A stretch of 64,000 nucleotides of DNA from Coriaria nepalensis (Eukaryota > Streptophyta > Magnoliopsida > Cucurbitales > Coriariaceae). The stretch lies in NCBI GenBank assembly GCA_027186245.1, contig CP114481.1:7196001-7260000 (forward strand). Direction: 5' to 3'. The notes below the pieces were generated by a model that saw only the letters and a program-made list of their open reading frames with translations, did no database searches and was not told the DNA's origin. The position numbers and the translations under genes were made by a program. Below, one piece after another: positions 14,321-28,300 of the stretch (position 1 is the stretch's first letter; each line of letters opens with the position of its first letter).

Positions 14321-14346
14321 CCTTCTAAAGATCCCTTCTAATGATC
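14321..14346 (+). repeat. 13-bp tandem duplication inside a monomer
   Basis: CCTTCTAAAGATC (14321-14333) is followed directly by CCTTCTAATGATC (14334-14346). Other monomers have a single TTTCTAATGATC at this point, so this is a small local duplication in one monomer, with two subsequent or pre-existing substitutions between the copies. Confidence 0.8.
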
Positions 14347-16780
14347 TTCTGAAGGCAAGTATGCAATTGTTTTATCTTACAGTCATGTAAATGAGTCTTT
14401 TCAAGTCACTAATTTATTTGAAAGCAATTGAAACGAATTCTATTTTCACAATTCAAACACGACTTTCGTGCATAACTTGCTAATGATCATTTGAGGCCAA
14501 GTATGCATTTGTTTTATTTTAGATTCCTGTCAATGAGTCTTTCTAATTCAATAATTCATTCGGAAGCAATTCGAAGGAATTATTTTTTCGCACTTCAAAT
14601 ATTAGTTTCATGAATAACTTTCTAATGATCTTTTGAAGGCAAGTATGGAATTGTTTTATCTTACAGTCATGTAAATGAGTCTTTCGAAGTCACTAATTTA
14701 TTTGAAAGCGATTGGAACAAATTCTATTTTCGCACTTCAAACTGGACTTGCGTGCATAACTTGCTAATGATAATTTGAGGCCAAGTATGCATTTGATTTA
14801 TCTTCAATTCTTGTCAATGAGTCTTTCCAATTCATAAATTCATTTGAAAGCAATTCGAAGGAATTCTATTTTCGCACATCAAACACGACTTTCGTACATA
14901 ATTACTAGTGATCATTTGAGGCCAAGAATACATTTGTTTTATCCTATATTCATGTCCATGAGTCTTTCCAAGTAGTAATTCATTTGAAAGCAATTCCAAT
15001 AAATTCTATTTTCGTACTTCAAAACATTAGTTTCGTGCATAACTTTCTAATGATCTTCTGAAGGCAAGTATGCAATTGTTTTATCTTACAGTCATGTAAA
15101 TGAGTCTTTTCAAGTCACTAATTTATTTGAAACCAATTGGAACGAATTCTATTTTCGCAATTCAATCACGACTTTCGTGCATAACTTGTTAATGATCATT
15201 TGAGGCCAAGTATGCATTTGTTTTATCTTCGATTCTTGTCAATGAGTCTTTCCAATTCACTAATTCTTTTGAAAGCAATTCGAAGGAATTCTATTTTCGC
15301 ACATCAAACATGACTTTCGCGCATAACTTGCTAATGATCATTTGAGGCCAAGTATGCATTTGTTTTATCTTCGATTCTTGTCAATGAGTCTTTACAATTC
15401 ACTAATTCATTTGAAAGCAATTCCAATGAATTCTATTTTCGCACTTCAAACATTAGTTTCGTGCATAACTTTCTATTGATCTTTTGAAGGCAAGTATGCA
15501 ATTGTTTTATCTTACAGTCATGTAAATGAGTCTTTTCAAGTCACTAATTTATTTGAAACCAATTGGAACGAATTTTATTTTCGCAATTCAATCACGACTT
15601 TCGTGCATAACTTGTGAATGATCATTAGAGGCCAAGTATGCATTTGTTTTATCTTTGATTCTTGTCAATGAGTCTTTCCAATTCACTAATTCATTTGAAA
15701 GCAATTCGAAGGAATTCTATTTTCGCACATCAAACACGACTTTCGTACATAACTTGCTAATGATCATTTGAGGCCAAGAATACATTTGTTTTATCCTAGA
15801 TTCTTGTCCATGAGTCTTTCCAAGTACTAATTCATTTAAAAGCAATTCCAATGAATTCTATTTTCGCACTTCAAACATTAGTTTCGTGCATAACTTTCTA
15901 ATGATCTTTTGAAGGCAAGTATGCAATTGTTTTATCTTACAGTCATGTAAATGAGTCTTTTCAAGTCACTAATTTATTTGAAAGCAATTGGAACGAATTC
16001 TATTTTCGCAATTCAATCACGACTTTCGTGCATCACTTGCTAATGATCATTTGAGGCCAAGTATGCATTTGTTTTATCTTCGATTCTTGTCAATGAGTCT
16101 TTCCAATTCACTAATTCATTTGAAAGCAATTCGAAGGAATTCTATTTTCACACTTCAAACATGACTTTCGTGCATAACATGCTAATGATCATTTGAGGCC
16201 TAGTATGCGTTTGTTTTATCTTAGATTCTTGTCAATGAGTCTTTCCAAATACTAATTCATTTGAAAGCAATTCGATTGAATTCTATTTTCGCACTTCAAA
16301 CATTAGTTTCGTGCATAACTTTCTAATGATCTTTTGAAGGCAAGTATGCAATTGTTTTATCTTATAATCATGTCAAAGAACCTTTTCAAGACAATAAATC
16401 ATTTGGAAGCCATTGGAACGTATTCTATTCTCGCAATTCAAACACGACCTTCGTGCATAACTTGCTAATGATCATTTGAGGCCAAGTATGCATTTGTTTT
16501 ATCTTAGATTCCTGTCAATGTGTCTTTCCAATTCAATAATTCATTCGGAAGCAATTCGAAGGAATTCTTTTTTCGCACTTCAAATATTAGTTTCATGAAT
16601 AACATGCTAATGATCATTTGAGGCCAAGTATGCGTTTGTTTTATCTTCAATTCTTGTCAATGAGTGTTCCCAATTCACAAATTCATTTGAAAGCAATTCG
16701 AAGGAATTCTATTTTCGCACATCAAACACGACTTTCGTACATGACTTGCTAATGATCATTTGACAGCAAGTATGCATTTG

Positions 16781-17385
16781 TTTTCTCTTACAGTCATGTA
16801 AATGAGTCTTTTCAAGTCACTAATTTATTTGAAAGCAATTGGAACAAATTCTATTTTCGCACTTCAAACTGGACTTGCGTGCATAACATGCTAATGATCA
16901 TTTGAGGCCAAGTATGCATTTGTTTTATCTTCAATTCTTGTCAATGAGTCTTTCCAACTCACAAATTCATTTGAAAGCAATTCGAAGGAATTCTATTTTC
17001 GCACATCAGACACGACTTTTAACTTACTAATGATCATTTGAGAGCAAGTCTGCATTTGTTTTCTCTTACAGTCATGTAAATGAGTCTTTCCAAGTCACTA
17101 ATTTATTTGAAAGCAATTGAAACAAATTCTATTTTCGCACTTCAAACTGGACTTCTGTGCATAACTTGCTAATGATCATTTGAGGCCAAGTATGCATTTG
17201 TTTTATCTTCAATTCTTGTCAATGAGTCTTTCCAATTCACTAATTCATTTGAAAGCAATTCGAAGGAATTCTATTTTCGCACATCAAACACAACTTTCGT
17301 ACATAACTTGCTAATGATCATTTGAGGCCAAGAATACATTCGTTTTATCCTAGATTCATGTCCATGAGTCTTTCCAAGTACTAAT
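16781..17385 (+). repeat. ~0.6-kb duplicated segment, copy A
   Basis: About 4.3 monomers are shared with 18621-19230, roughly 1,840 bp (13 monomers) away. Shared rare variants are GCATAACATGC, CACATCAGACACGAC and GGACTTCTGTGC. Copy A has lost 6 bases near 17,019 (GACTTTTAAC in place of GACTTTCGTACTTAAC). Confidence 0.7.
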
Positions 17386-18620
17386 TCATTTGAAAGCAAT
17401 TCCAATAAATTCTATTTTCGTACTTCCAAACATTAGTTTCGTGCATAACTTTCTAATGATCTTTTGAAGGCAACTATCCAATTGTTTTATCTTACAGTCA
17501 TGTAAATGAGTCTTTTCAAGTCACTAATTTATTTGAAAGCAATTGGAACGAATTCTATTTTCGCTATTCAATCACGACTTTCGTGCATAACTTGCTAATG
17601 ATCATTTGAGGCAAAGTATGCATTTGTTTTGTCTTCGATTCTCGTCAGTGAGTCTTTCCAATTCACTAATTCATTTGAAAGCAATTCGAAGGAATCCTTT
17701 TTTCGCACTTCAAATATTAGTTTCGTGAATAACTTTCTAATGTTCTTTTGATGGCAAGTATTGAAATGTTTTATCTTAGATTCATGTCATTGAGTTTTTC
17801 CAATTCACAAATTCATTTGAAAGCAATTCGAAGGAATTCTATTTTCGCAATTGAAACACGACTTTCGTGCATAACTTACTAATGATCATTTGAGGCCAAG
17901 TATGCATTTGTTTTAGCTTCGATTCTTGTCAATGAGTCTTTACAATTCACTAATTCATTTGAAAGCAATTCAAAGAAATTCTATTTTTGCACATCAAACA
18001 CGACTTTCGTACCTAACTTTCTAATGACCATTTGAGGCCAAGAATACATTTGTTTTTATCCTAGGTTCATGTCCATGAGTCTTTCCAAGTACTAATTAAT
18101 TTGAAAGCAATTCCAATGAATTCTATTTTCGCACTTCAAACATTAGTTTCGTGCATAACTTTCTAATGATCTTTTGAAGGCAAGTATGCAATTGTTTTAT
18201 CTTACAGTCACGTAAATGAGTCTTTTCAAGTCACTAATTTATTTGAAAGCAATTGGAACGAATTCCATTTTCGCAATTCAATCACGACTTTCGTGCATCA
18301 CTTGCTAATGATCATTTGAGGCCAAGTATGCATTTGTTTTATCTTCGATTCTTGTCAATGAGTCTTTCCAATTCACTAATTCATTTGAAAGCAATTCGAA
18401 GGAATTCTATTTTCACACTTCAAACATGACTTTCGTACATAACTTGCTAATGATCATTTGAGGCCAAGAATACATTTGTTTTATCCTAGATTCATGTCCA
18501 TGAGTCTTTCCAAGTACTAATTCATTTGAAAGCAATTCCAATAAATTCTATTTTCGTACTTCAAAACATTAGTTTCGTGCATAACTTTCTAATGATCTTT
18601 TGAAGGCAACTATGCAATTG

Positions 18621-19230
18621 TTTTCTCTTACAGTCATGTAAATGAGTCTTTTCAAGTCACTAATTTATTTGAAAGCAATTGGAACAAATTCTATTTTCGC
18701 ACTTCAAACTGGACTTGCGTGCATAACATGCTAATGATCATTTGAGGCCAAATATGCATTTGTTTTATCTTTAATTCTTGTCAATGAGTCTTTCCAATTC
18801 ACAAATTCATTTGAAAGCAATTCGAAGGAATTCTATTTTCGCACATCAGACACGACTTTCGTACTTAACTTACTAATGATCATTTGAGAGCAAGTATGCA
18901 TTTGTTTTCTCTTACAGTCATGTAAATGAGTCTTTTCAAGTCACTAATTTATTTGAAAGCAATTGGAACAAATTCTATTTTCGCACTTCAAACTGGACTT
19001 CTGTGCATAACTTGCTAATGATCATTTGAGGCCAAGTATGCATTTGTTATATCTTCAATTCTTGTCAATGAGTCTTTCCAATTCACTAATTCATTTGAAA
19101 GCAATTCGAAGGAATTCTATTTTCGCACATCAAACACGACTTTCATACATAACTTGCTAATGATCATTTGAGGCCAAGAATACATTTGTTTTATCCTACA
19201 TTCATGTCCATGAGTCTTTCCAAGTACTAA
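18621..19230 (+). repeat. ~0.6-kb duplicated segment, copy B
   Basis: This is the partner of 16781-17385, carrying the same rare variants CACATCAGACACGAC and GGACTTCTGTGC but retaining CGTACTTAAC where copy A has a deletion. It ends where the 21-monomer block begins (TTAATTGAAAAGC at 19231). Confidence 0.7.
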
Positions 19231-22208
19231 TTAATTGAAAAGCAATTCCAATGAATTCTATTTTCGCACTTCAAACATTAGTTTCGTGCATAACTTTCTA
19301 ATGTTCTTTTGAAGGCAAGTATGCAATTGTATTATCTTACAGTCATGTAAATGAGTCTTTTCAAGTCAGTAATTTATTTGAAAGCAATTGGAACGAATTC
19401 TATTTTCGCAATTCAAACACGATTTTCGTGCATAACTTGCTAATGACCATTCCAGGCCAAGTATGCATTTGTTTTATCTTAGATTCCTGTCAATGAGTCT
19501 TTCCAATTCAATAATTCATTCGGAAGCAATTCGAAGGAATTCTTTTTTCGGAATTCAAATATTAGTTTCGTGAATAACTTTCTAATGATCTTTTGAAGGC
19601 AAGTATGCAATTGTTTTATCTTAGATTTATGTCAATGAGTTTTTCCAATTCACAAATTCATTTGCAAGCAATTCGAAGGAATTCTATTTTCGCAATTCAA
19701 ACACGACTTTCGTGCATAGCTTGCATATAATCTTTTGATAGCAAGTATGCATTTGTTTTCTCTTACAGTCATTTAAATGAGTCTGTTCAAGTAACTAATT
19801 TATTTGAAAGCAATTAGAACAAATTCTATTTTCGCACTTCAAACTGGACTTGCGTGCATAACTTGCTAATGATCATTTGAGGCCAATTATGCATTTGTTT
19901 TATCTTCAATTCCTGTCAATGAGTCTTTCCAATTCACAAATTCATTTGAAAGCAATTCGAAGGAATTCTATTTTCGCACATCAAACACGACTTTCGTACA
20001 TAACTTGCTAATGATCATTTGAGGCCAAGAATACATTTGTTTTATCCTACATTCATGTGCATGAGTCTTTCCAAGTACTAATTCATTTGAAAGCAATTCC
20101 AATGAATTCTATTTTCGCACTTCAAACATTAGTTTCGTGTATAACTTTCCAATGATCTTTTGAAGTCAAGTATGTAATTGTTTTATCTTACAGTCATGTA
20201 AATGAGTCTTTTCAAGTCAGTAATTTATTTGAAGCAATTGGAACGAATTCTATTTCCGCAATTCAAACACGACTTTCATGCATAACTTGCTAATGATCAT
20301 TTGAGGCCAAGTATGCATTTGTTTTATCTTAGATTCCTGTCAATGAGTCTTTCCAATTCAATAATTCATTCGGAAGCAATTCGAAGGAATTCTTTTTTTG
20401 CACTTCAAATATTAGTTTCGTGAATAACTTTCTAATAATCTTTTGAAGGCAAGTATGCAATTGTTTTATCTTAGATTCATGTCAATGAGTATTTCAAATT
20501 AACAAATTCATTTGAAAGCAATTCGAAGGAATTCTATTTTCGCAATTGAAACACGACTTTCGTGCATAGCTTGCATATAATCTTTTGAAAGCAAGTATGC
20601 AATTGTTTTATCTTACAGTCATGTAATTGAGTCTTTTCAAGTCACTAATTTTTTTGAAAGCAATTGGAACGAATTTTATTTTCTCAATTGAATCACGACT
20701 TTCGTGCATAACTTGTTAATGATCATTTGAGGCCAAGTATGCATTTGTTTTATCTTCGATTCTTGTCAATGAGTCTTTCCAATTCGCTAATTCATTTGAA
20801 AGCAATTCGAAGGAATTCTATTTTCGCACATCAAACACGACTTTCGTACATAACTTGCTAATGATCATTTGAGGCCAAGAATACATTTGTTTTATCCTAG
20901 ATTCATGTCCATGAGTCTTTCCAAGTACTAATTCATTTGAAAGCAATTCCAATAAATTCTATTTTCGTACTACAAAACATAAGTTTCGTGCATAACTTTC
21001 TAACGATCTTTTGAAGGCAAGTATGCAATTGTTTTATCTTAAAGTCATGTAAATGAGTCTTTTCAAGTCACTAATTTATTTGAAAGCAATTGGAACGAAT
21101 TCTATTTTCGCAATTCAATCACGACTTTCGTGCTTAACTTGCTAATGATCATTTGAGGCCAGGTATGCATTTGTTTTATCTTCGATTCTTGTCAATGAGT
21201 CTTTCCAATTCACTAATTCATTTGAAAGCAATTCGAAGGAATTCTATTTTCGCACATCAAACACGACTTTCATACATAACTTGCTAATGATCATTTGAGG
21301 CCAAAAATACATTTGTTTTATCCTAGATTCATGTCCATGAGTCTTTCCCAGTACTAATTAATTTAAATTAAATTCCAATGAATTCTATTTTCGCACTTCA
21401 AACATTAGTTTCGTGCATAACTGTCTAAGGATCTTTTGAAGGCAAGTATGCAATTGTTTTATCTTACAGTCATGTAAATGAGTCTTTTCAAGTCACTAAT
21501 TTATTTGAAAGCAATTGGAACGAATTCTATTTTCGCAATTCAAACACGATTTTCGTGCATAACTTGCTAATGACCATTTAAGGCCAAGTATGCATTTGTT
21601 TTATCTTAGATTCATGTCAATGAGTCTTTCTAATTCAATAATTCATTCGGAAGCAATTCGAAGGAATTCTTTTTTCGCACATCAAATATTAGTTTCTTGA
21701 ATAACTTTCTAATGATCATTTGAAGGCAAGTATGCAATTGTTTTATCTTAGATTCATGTCAATGAGTTTTTCCAATTCACAAATTAATTTGCAAGCAATT
21801 CGAAGGAATTCTATTTTCGCAATTCAAACACGACTTTCGTGCATAGCTTGCATATAATCTTTTGATAGCAAGTATGCATTTGTTTTCTCTGACAGTCATG
21901 TAAATGAGTCTTTTCAAGTCACTGATTTATTTGAAAGGAATTGGAAGAAATTCTATTTTCGCACTTCAAACTAGACTTTCGTGCATAACTTGCTAATGAT
22001 CATTTGAGGCCAAGTATGCATTTGTTTTATCTTTGATTTTTGTCAATGAGTCTTTCCAATTCACTAATTCATTTGAAAGCAATTCGAAGGAATTCTATTT
22101 TCGCATTTCAAACACGACTTTCGTTCATAACTTGCTAATGATCATTTGAGGCCAAGAATACATTTGTTTTATCCTAGATTCATGTCCATGAGTCTTTCCA
22201 AGTACTAA
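19231..22208 (+). repeat. 21-monomer HOR (~2.98 kb), copy 1
   Basis: The unusual joint TTAATTGAAAAGC occurs at 19231, 22209 and 25037, delimiting copies. Other private markers repeat at ~2,970 bp: TACAAAACATAAG (20971 and 23941), AATTTAAATTAAATTCC (near 21357 and 24327) and CATGTAATTGAGTC (near 20629 and 23599). Within the copy the TTCATTCGGAAGC monomer lies at 19515, 20365 and 21642, spacings of 6 and 9 monomers. Confidence 0.85.
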
Positions 22209-25036
22209 TTAATTGAAAAGCAATTCCAATGAATTCTATTTTCGCACTTCAAACATTAGTTTCGTGCATAACTTTCTAATGTTCTTTTGAAGGCAAGTAT
22301 GCAATTGTTTTATCTTACAGTCACGTAAATGAGTCTTTTCAAGTCACTAATTTATTTGAAAGCAATTGGAACGAATTCTATTTTCGCAATTCAAACACGA
22401 TTTTCGTGCATAACTTGCTAATGACCATTTGAGGCCAAGTATGCATTTGTTTTATCTTAGATTCCTGTCAATGAGACTTCCCAATTCAATAATTCATTCG
22501 GAAGCAATTCAAAGGAATTCTTTTTCCGACTTCAAATATTTGTTTCGTGAATAACTTTCTAATGATCTTTTGAAGGCAAGTATGCAATTATTTTATCTTA
22601 GATTTATGTCAATGAGTTTTTCCAATTCACAGTTTGATTTGCAAGCAATTCGTAGGAATTCTATTTTCGCAATTCAAACACGACTTTCGTGCATAGCTTG
22701 CATATAATCTTTTGATAGCAAGTATGCATTTGTTTTCTCTTACAATCATGTAAATGAGTCTTTTCAAGTCAGTAATTTATTTGAAAGCAATTGGAACGAA
22801 TTCTATTTTCGCAATTCAAACTGGACTTGCGTGCATAACTTGCTAATGATCATTTGAGGCCAAGTATGCATTTGTTTTATCTTAAATTCTTGTCAATGAG
22901 TCTTTCCAATTCACAAATTCATTTGAAAGCAATTCGAAGGAGTTCTATTTTCGCACATCAAACACGACTTTCGTACATAACTTGCTAATGATCATTTGAG
23001 GCCAAGAATACATTTGTTTTATCCTACATTCATGTCCATGAGTCTTTCCAAGTACTAATTCATTTGAAAGCAATTCCAATGAATTCTATTTTCGCACTTC
23101 AAACATTAGTTTCGTGCATAACTTTCTAATGATCTTTTGAAGTCAAGTATGTAATTGTTTTATCTTACAATCATGTAAATGAGTCTTTTCAAGTCAGTAA
23201 TTTATTTGAAAGCAATTGGAACGAATTCTATTTTCGCAATTCAAACACGACTTTCGTGCATAACTTGCTAATGATCATTTGAGGCCAAGTATGCATTTGT
23301 TTTATCTTAGATTCATGTCAATGAGTCTTTCCAATTCAATAATTCATTCGGAAGCAATTCGAAGGAATTCTTTTTTCGCACTTCAAATATTAGTTTCGTG
23401 AATAACTTTCTAATAATCTTTTGAACGCAAGTATTCAATTGTTTTATCTTAGATTCATGTCAATGAGTATTTCAAATTCATTTGCAAGCAATTCGAAGGA
23501 ATTCTTTTTTCGCAATTGAAACACGACTTTCGTGCATAGCTTGCATATAATCTTTTGAAAGCAAGTATGCAATTGTTTTATCTTACAGTCATGTAATTGA
23601 GTCTTTCCAAGTCACTAATTTATTTGAAAGCAATTGGAACGAATTTTATTTTCTCAATTCAATCACGACTTTCGTGCATAACTTGTTAATGATCATTTGA
23701 GGCCAAGTATGCATTTGTTTTATCTTCGATTCTTGTCAATGAGTCTTTCCAATTCACTAATTCATTTGAAAGCAATTCGAAGGAATTCTATTTTCGCACA
23801 TCAAACACGACTTTCGTACATAACTTGCTAATGATCATTTGAGGCCAAGAATACATTTGTTTTATCCTAGATTCATGTCCATGAGTCTTTCCAAGTAGTA
23901 ATTCATTTGAAAGCAAATCCAATAAATTCTATTTTCGTACTACAAAACATAAGTTTCGTGCATAACTTTCTAACGATCTTTTGAAGGCAAGTATGCAATT
24001 GTTTTATCTTACAGTCATGTAAATGAGTCTTTTCAAGTCACTAATTTATTTGAAAGCAATTGGAACGAATTCTATTTTCGCAATTCAATCACGACTTTCG
24101 TGCTTAACTTGCTAATGATCATTTGAGGCCAGGTATGCATTTGTTTTCTCTTCGATTCTTGTCAAAGAGTCTTTCCAATTCACTAATTCATTTGAAAGCA
24201 ATTCGAAGGAATTCTATTTTCGCACATCAAACACGACTTTCATACATAACTTGCTAATGATCATTTGAGGCCAAGAATACATTTGTTTTATCCTAGATTC
24301 ATGTCCATGAGTCTTTCCTAGTACTAATTAATTTAAATTAAATTCCAATGAATTCTATTTTCGCACTTCAAACATTAGTTTCGTGCATAACTGTCTAAGG
24401 ATCTTTTGAAGGCAAGTATGCAATTGTTTTATCTTACAGTCATGTAAATGAGTCTTTTCAAGTCACTAATTTATTTGAAAGCAATTGGAACGAATTCTAT
24501 TTTCGCAATTCAAACACGATTTTCGTGCATAACTTGCTAATGACCATTTGTGGCCAAGTATGCATTTGTTTTATCTTAGATTCATGTCAATGAGTCTTTC
24601 TAATTCAATAATTCATTCGGAAGCAATTCGAAGGAATTCTTTTTTCGCACTTCAAATATTACTTTCGTGAATAACTTTCTAATGATCTTTTGAAGGCAAG
24701 TATGCAATTGTTTTATCGTAGATTCATGTTAATGAGTTTTTCAAATTCACAAATTAATTTGCAAGCAATTCGAAGGAATTCTATTTTCGCAATTCAAACA
24801 CGACTTTCGTGCATAGCTTGCATATAATCTTTTGATAGCAAGTATGCATTTGTTGTCTCTGACAGTCATGTAAATGAGTCTTTTCAAGTCACTGATTTAT
24901 TTGAAAGGAATTGGAAAAAATTCTATTTTCGCACTTCAAACTGGACTTTCGTGCATAACTTGCTAATGATCATTTGAGGCCAAGAATACATTTGTTTTAT
25001 CCTAGATTCATGTCCATGAGTCTTTCCCAGTACTAA
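22209..25036 (+). repeat. 21-monomer HOR, copy 2 (one monomer lost)
   Basis: This repeats copy 1 with the same private markers but is about 150 bp shorter. About 142 bp (one monomer) is missing near its right end, around 24,960, where the ACTGGACTTTCGTGC monomer runs straight into the AAGAATACATTTG class. A further 8-bp deletion between CAAATT direct repeats lies near 23,476. TTCATTCGGAAGC lies at 22493, 23343 and 24612, again spaced 6 and 9. Confidence 0.83.
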
Positions 25037-25315
25037 TTAATTGAAAAGCAATTCCAATGAATTCTATTTTCGCACTTCAAACATTAGTTTCGTGCATAAC
25101 TTTCTAATGTTCTTTTGAAGGCAAGTATGCAATTGTTTTATCTTACAGTCATGTAAATGAGTCTTTTCAAGTCACTAATTTATTTGAAAGCAATTGGAAC
25201 GAATTCTATTTTCGCAATTCAAACACGATTTTCGTGCATAACTTGCTAATGACCATTTGAGGCCAAGTATGCATTTGTTTTATCTTAGATTCCTGTCAAT
25301 GAGTCTTTCCCATTC
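25037..25315 (+). repeat. 21-monomer HOR, copy 3 (partial)
   Basis: A third copy begins at TTAATTGAAAAGC and keeps the markers CTAATGTTCTTTTG and CACGATTTTCGTGC. It stops matching after GATTCCTGTCAATGAGTC, where copies 1 and 2 continue with AATTCAATAATTCATTCGG and this one continues with CATTCACTAATTC. Confidence 0.75.
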
Positions 25316-28300
25316 ACTAATTCATTTGAAAGCAATTCGAAGGAATTCTATTTTCACACTTCAAACTTGACTTTCGTGCGTAACTTGCTAATGATCATTT
25401 GAGGCCAAGTATGCGTTTGTTTTATCTTAGATTCATGTCAATGAGTCTTTCCAAAAACTAATTCATTTGAAAGCAGTTCGAATGAATTCTATTTTCGCAC
25501 TTCAAACATTAGTTTCGTGCATAAATTTCTAATGATCTTTTGAAGGCAAGTATGCAATTGTTTTATCTTATAATCATGTCAAAGAACCTTCTCAAGACAA
25601 TAAATCATTTGGAAGCCATTGGAACGTATTCTATTCTCGCAATTCAAACACGACTCTCATGCATAGCTTGCATATAATCTTTCGATAGCAAGTGTGCATT
25701 TGTTTTCTCTTACAGTCATGTAAATGAGTCTTTCCAAGTCACTACTTTATTTGAAAGCAATTGGAACAAATTCTATTTTTGCACTTCAAACTGGACTTTC
25801 GTGCATAACTTGCTAATGATCATTTGAGGCCAAGTATGCATTTGTTTTATCTTCGATTCTTGTCAATGAGTCTTTCCAATTCACTAATTCATTTGAAAGC
25901 AATTCGAAGGAATTCTATTTTCGCACAACAAACACGACTTTCGTACATAACTTGCTAATTATCATTTGAGGCCAAGAATACATTTGTTTTATCCTAGATT
26001 CATGTCCATGAGTCTTTCTTGTTCTAATTCATTTGAAAGCAATTCAAATAAATTCCATTTTCGCACTTCAAACATTAGTTTCGTGCACAACTTGCTAATG
26101 ATCTTTTTGAAGGCAAGTATGCAATTGTTTCATCTTATAATCATGTCAATGAACCTTTTCAAGGCAATAAATCATTTGGAAGCCATTGGAACGTATTCTA
26201 TTCTCGCAATTCAAACACGACTCTCGTGCATAGCTTGCCTATAATCTTTTGATAGCAAGTATGCATTTATTTTCTCTTACCGTCACGTAAATGAATCTTT
26301 TCAAGCCACTGATTTATTTGAAAGCAATTGGAACAAATTCTATTTTTGCACTTCAAACTGGACTTTCGTGGATAACTTGCTAATGATCATTTGAGGCCAA
26401 GTATGCATTTGTTTTCTCTTAGATTCATGTCAATGAGTCTTTCCAAATACTAATTCATTTGAAAGCAATTCGAATAAATTCTATTTTCGCACTTTAAACA
26501 TTAGTTTCGTGCATAACTTTCTAATGATCTTTTGAAGGCAAGCATGCAATTGTTTTATCTTATAATCATGTCAATGAACCTTTTCAAGACAATAAATCAT
26601 TTGGAAGCCATTGGAATGTATTCTATTCTCGTAATTCAAACACTACTTTCGTGCATATCTTGCATATAATCTTTTGATAGCAAGTATGCATTTCTTTTCT
26701 CTTACAGTCATGTAAATGAGTCTTTTCAAGTCACTAATTTATTTGAAAGCAATTGGAACAAATTCTATTTTTGCACTTCAAAATGGACTTTCGTGCATAA
26801 CTTGCTAATGATCCTTTGAGGCCAAGTATACATTTGTTTTATCTTAGATTATTGTCGATGAGTCTTTCCAATTCACTAATTCATTTGAAAGCAATTCGAA
26901 GGAATTCTATTTTCGCACTTCAAACACGACTTTTGTTCATAACTTGCTAATGATCATTTGAGGCCAAGAATAAATTTGTCTTATCCTAGATTCATGTCCA
27001 TAAGTCTTTCCGAGTACTAATTCATTTGCAAGCAATTCAAATGAATTCTATTTTCGCACTACAAACATTAGTTTCGTGCATAACTTTCTAATGATCTTTT
27101 GAAAGCAAGAACGCAATTGTTTTATCTTATAATCGTGTCAAAGAACCTTCTCAAGACAAAAAATCATTTGGAAGCCATTGGAACGTATTCTATTCTCGTA
27201 TTCAAACACAACTTTCATGCATAGCTTGCATATAATCTTTTGATAGCAAGTATGCATTTGTTTTCTCTTACAGTCATGTAAATGAGTCTTTTCAAGTCAC
27301 TAATTTATTTGAAAGCAATTGGAACAAATTCTATTTTCGCACTACAAACTGGACTTTCGTGCATAACTTGCTAATGATCATTTGAGGCCAAGTATGCATT
27401 TGTTTTATCTTCGATTCTTGTCAATGAGTCATTCCAATTCACTAATTAATAAGAAGGCAATTCCAAGGGATTCTATTTTCGCACTTCAAACACGACTTTC
27501 GTTCATAACTTGCAAATGATCATTTGAGGCGAAGAATACATTTGTTTTAGATTCATGTCCATGAGTCTTTCCAAGTACTAATTCATTTGAAAGCAATTCA
27601 AATGAATTCTATTTTCGCATTGCAAACATTAGTTTCGTGCATAACTTGCTAATGATGTTTTTGAACGCAAGTATGCAATTGTTTTATCTTATAATCATGT
27701 CAATGAACCTTTTCGAGACAATAAATCATTTGGAAGCCATTGGAACGTATTCTATTCTTGTAATTCAAATACAACTTTCGTGCATAGCTTGCATATAATC
27801 TTTTGATAGCAAGTATGCATTTGTTTTCTCTTACAGTCATGTAAATGACTCTTTTCAAGTCACTAATTTATTTGAAAGCAATTGGAACAAATTCTATTTT
27901 CGCCCTTCAAACTGGACTTTCGTGCATAACTTGCTAATGATCATTTGAGGCCAAGTATGCATTTGTTTTATCTTCGATTCTTGTCATTGAGTCTTCGCAA
28001 TTCATTAATTCATTTGAAAGCAATTCGAAGGAATTCTATTTTCGCACTTCAAACACGACTTTCGTTCATAACTTGCTAATGATCATTTGAGGCCAGGAAT
28101 ACATTTGTTTTATCCTAGATTCATGTCCATGAGTTTTTCCAAGTACTAATTCATTTGCAAGCAATTCAAATGAATTCTATTTTCGCACTTCAAACATTAG
28201 TTTCGTGCATAATTTTCTAATGATCTTTTTGAAGGCAAGTATGCAATTGTTTTATCTTATAATCATGTCAATGAACCTTTTCAAGACAATAAATCATTTG

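Larger units (their letters stand above)
10506..19230 (+). repeat. Sense satellite with irregular HOR order
   Basis: Monomers are ~142 bp and sense-oriented, with the TATCCTAGATTCATGTCC class recurring at irregular intervals of 3, 4, 5, 6 or 11 monomers. The TTCATTCGGAAGC variant lies at 10997, 13125, 14555, 16540 and 19515 (15, 10, 14 and 21 monomers apart). The GGAACGTATT monomer, frequent elsewhere, appears only once here, near 16,408. I see no gene, RNA gene or inserted mobile element in this stretch. Confidence 0.88.

Noticed and set aside
25966..26244. Reading frames of 65-103 codons in the satellite (also 28475, 36698, 40971, 43010, 43981, 45443, 46386, 50207, 52246, 53217, 54679, 60511)
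   Set aside because: They are shadows of repeat monomers and occur as identical pairs only because the DNA is duplicated. A 142-bp period shifts frame each unit, so all end within about two monomers. No domain, signal or promoter context.
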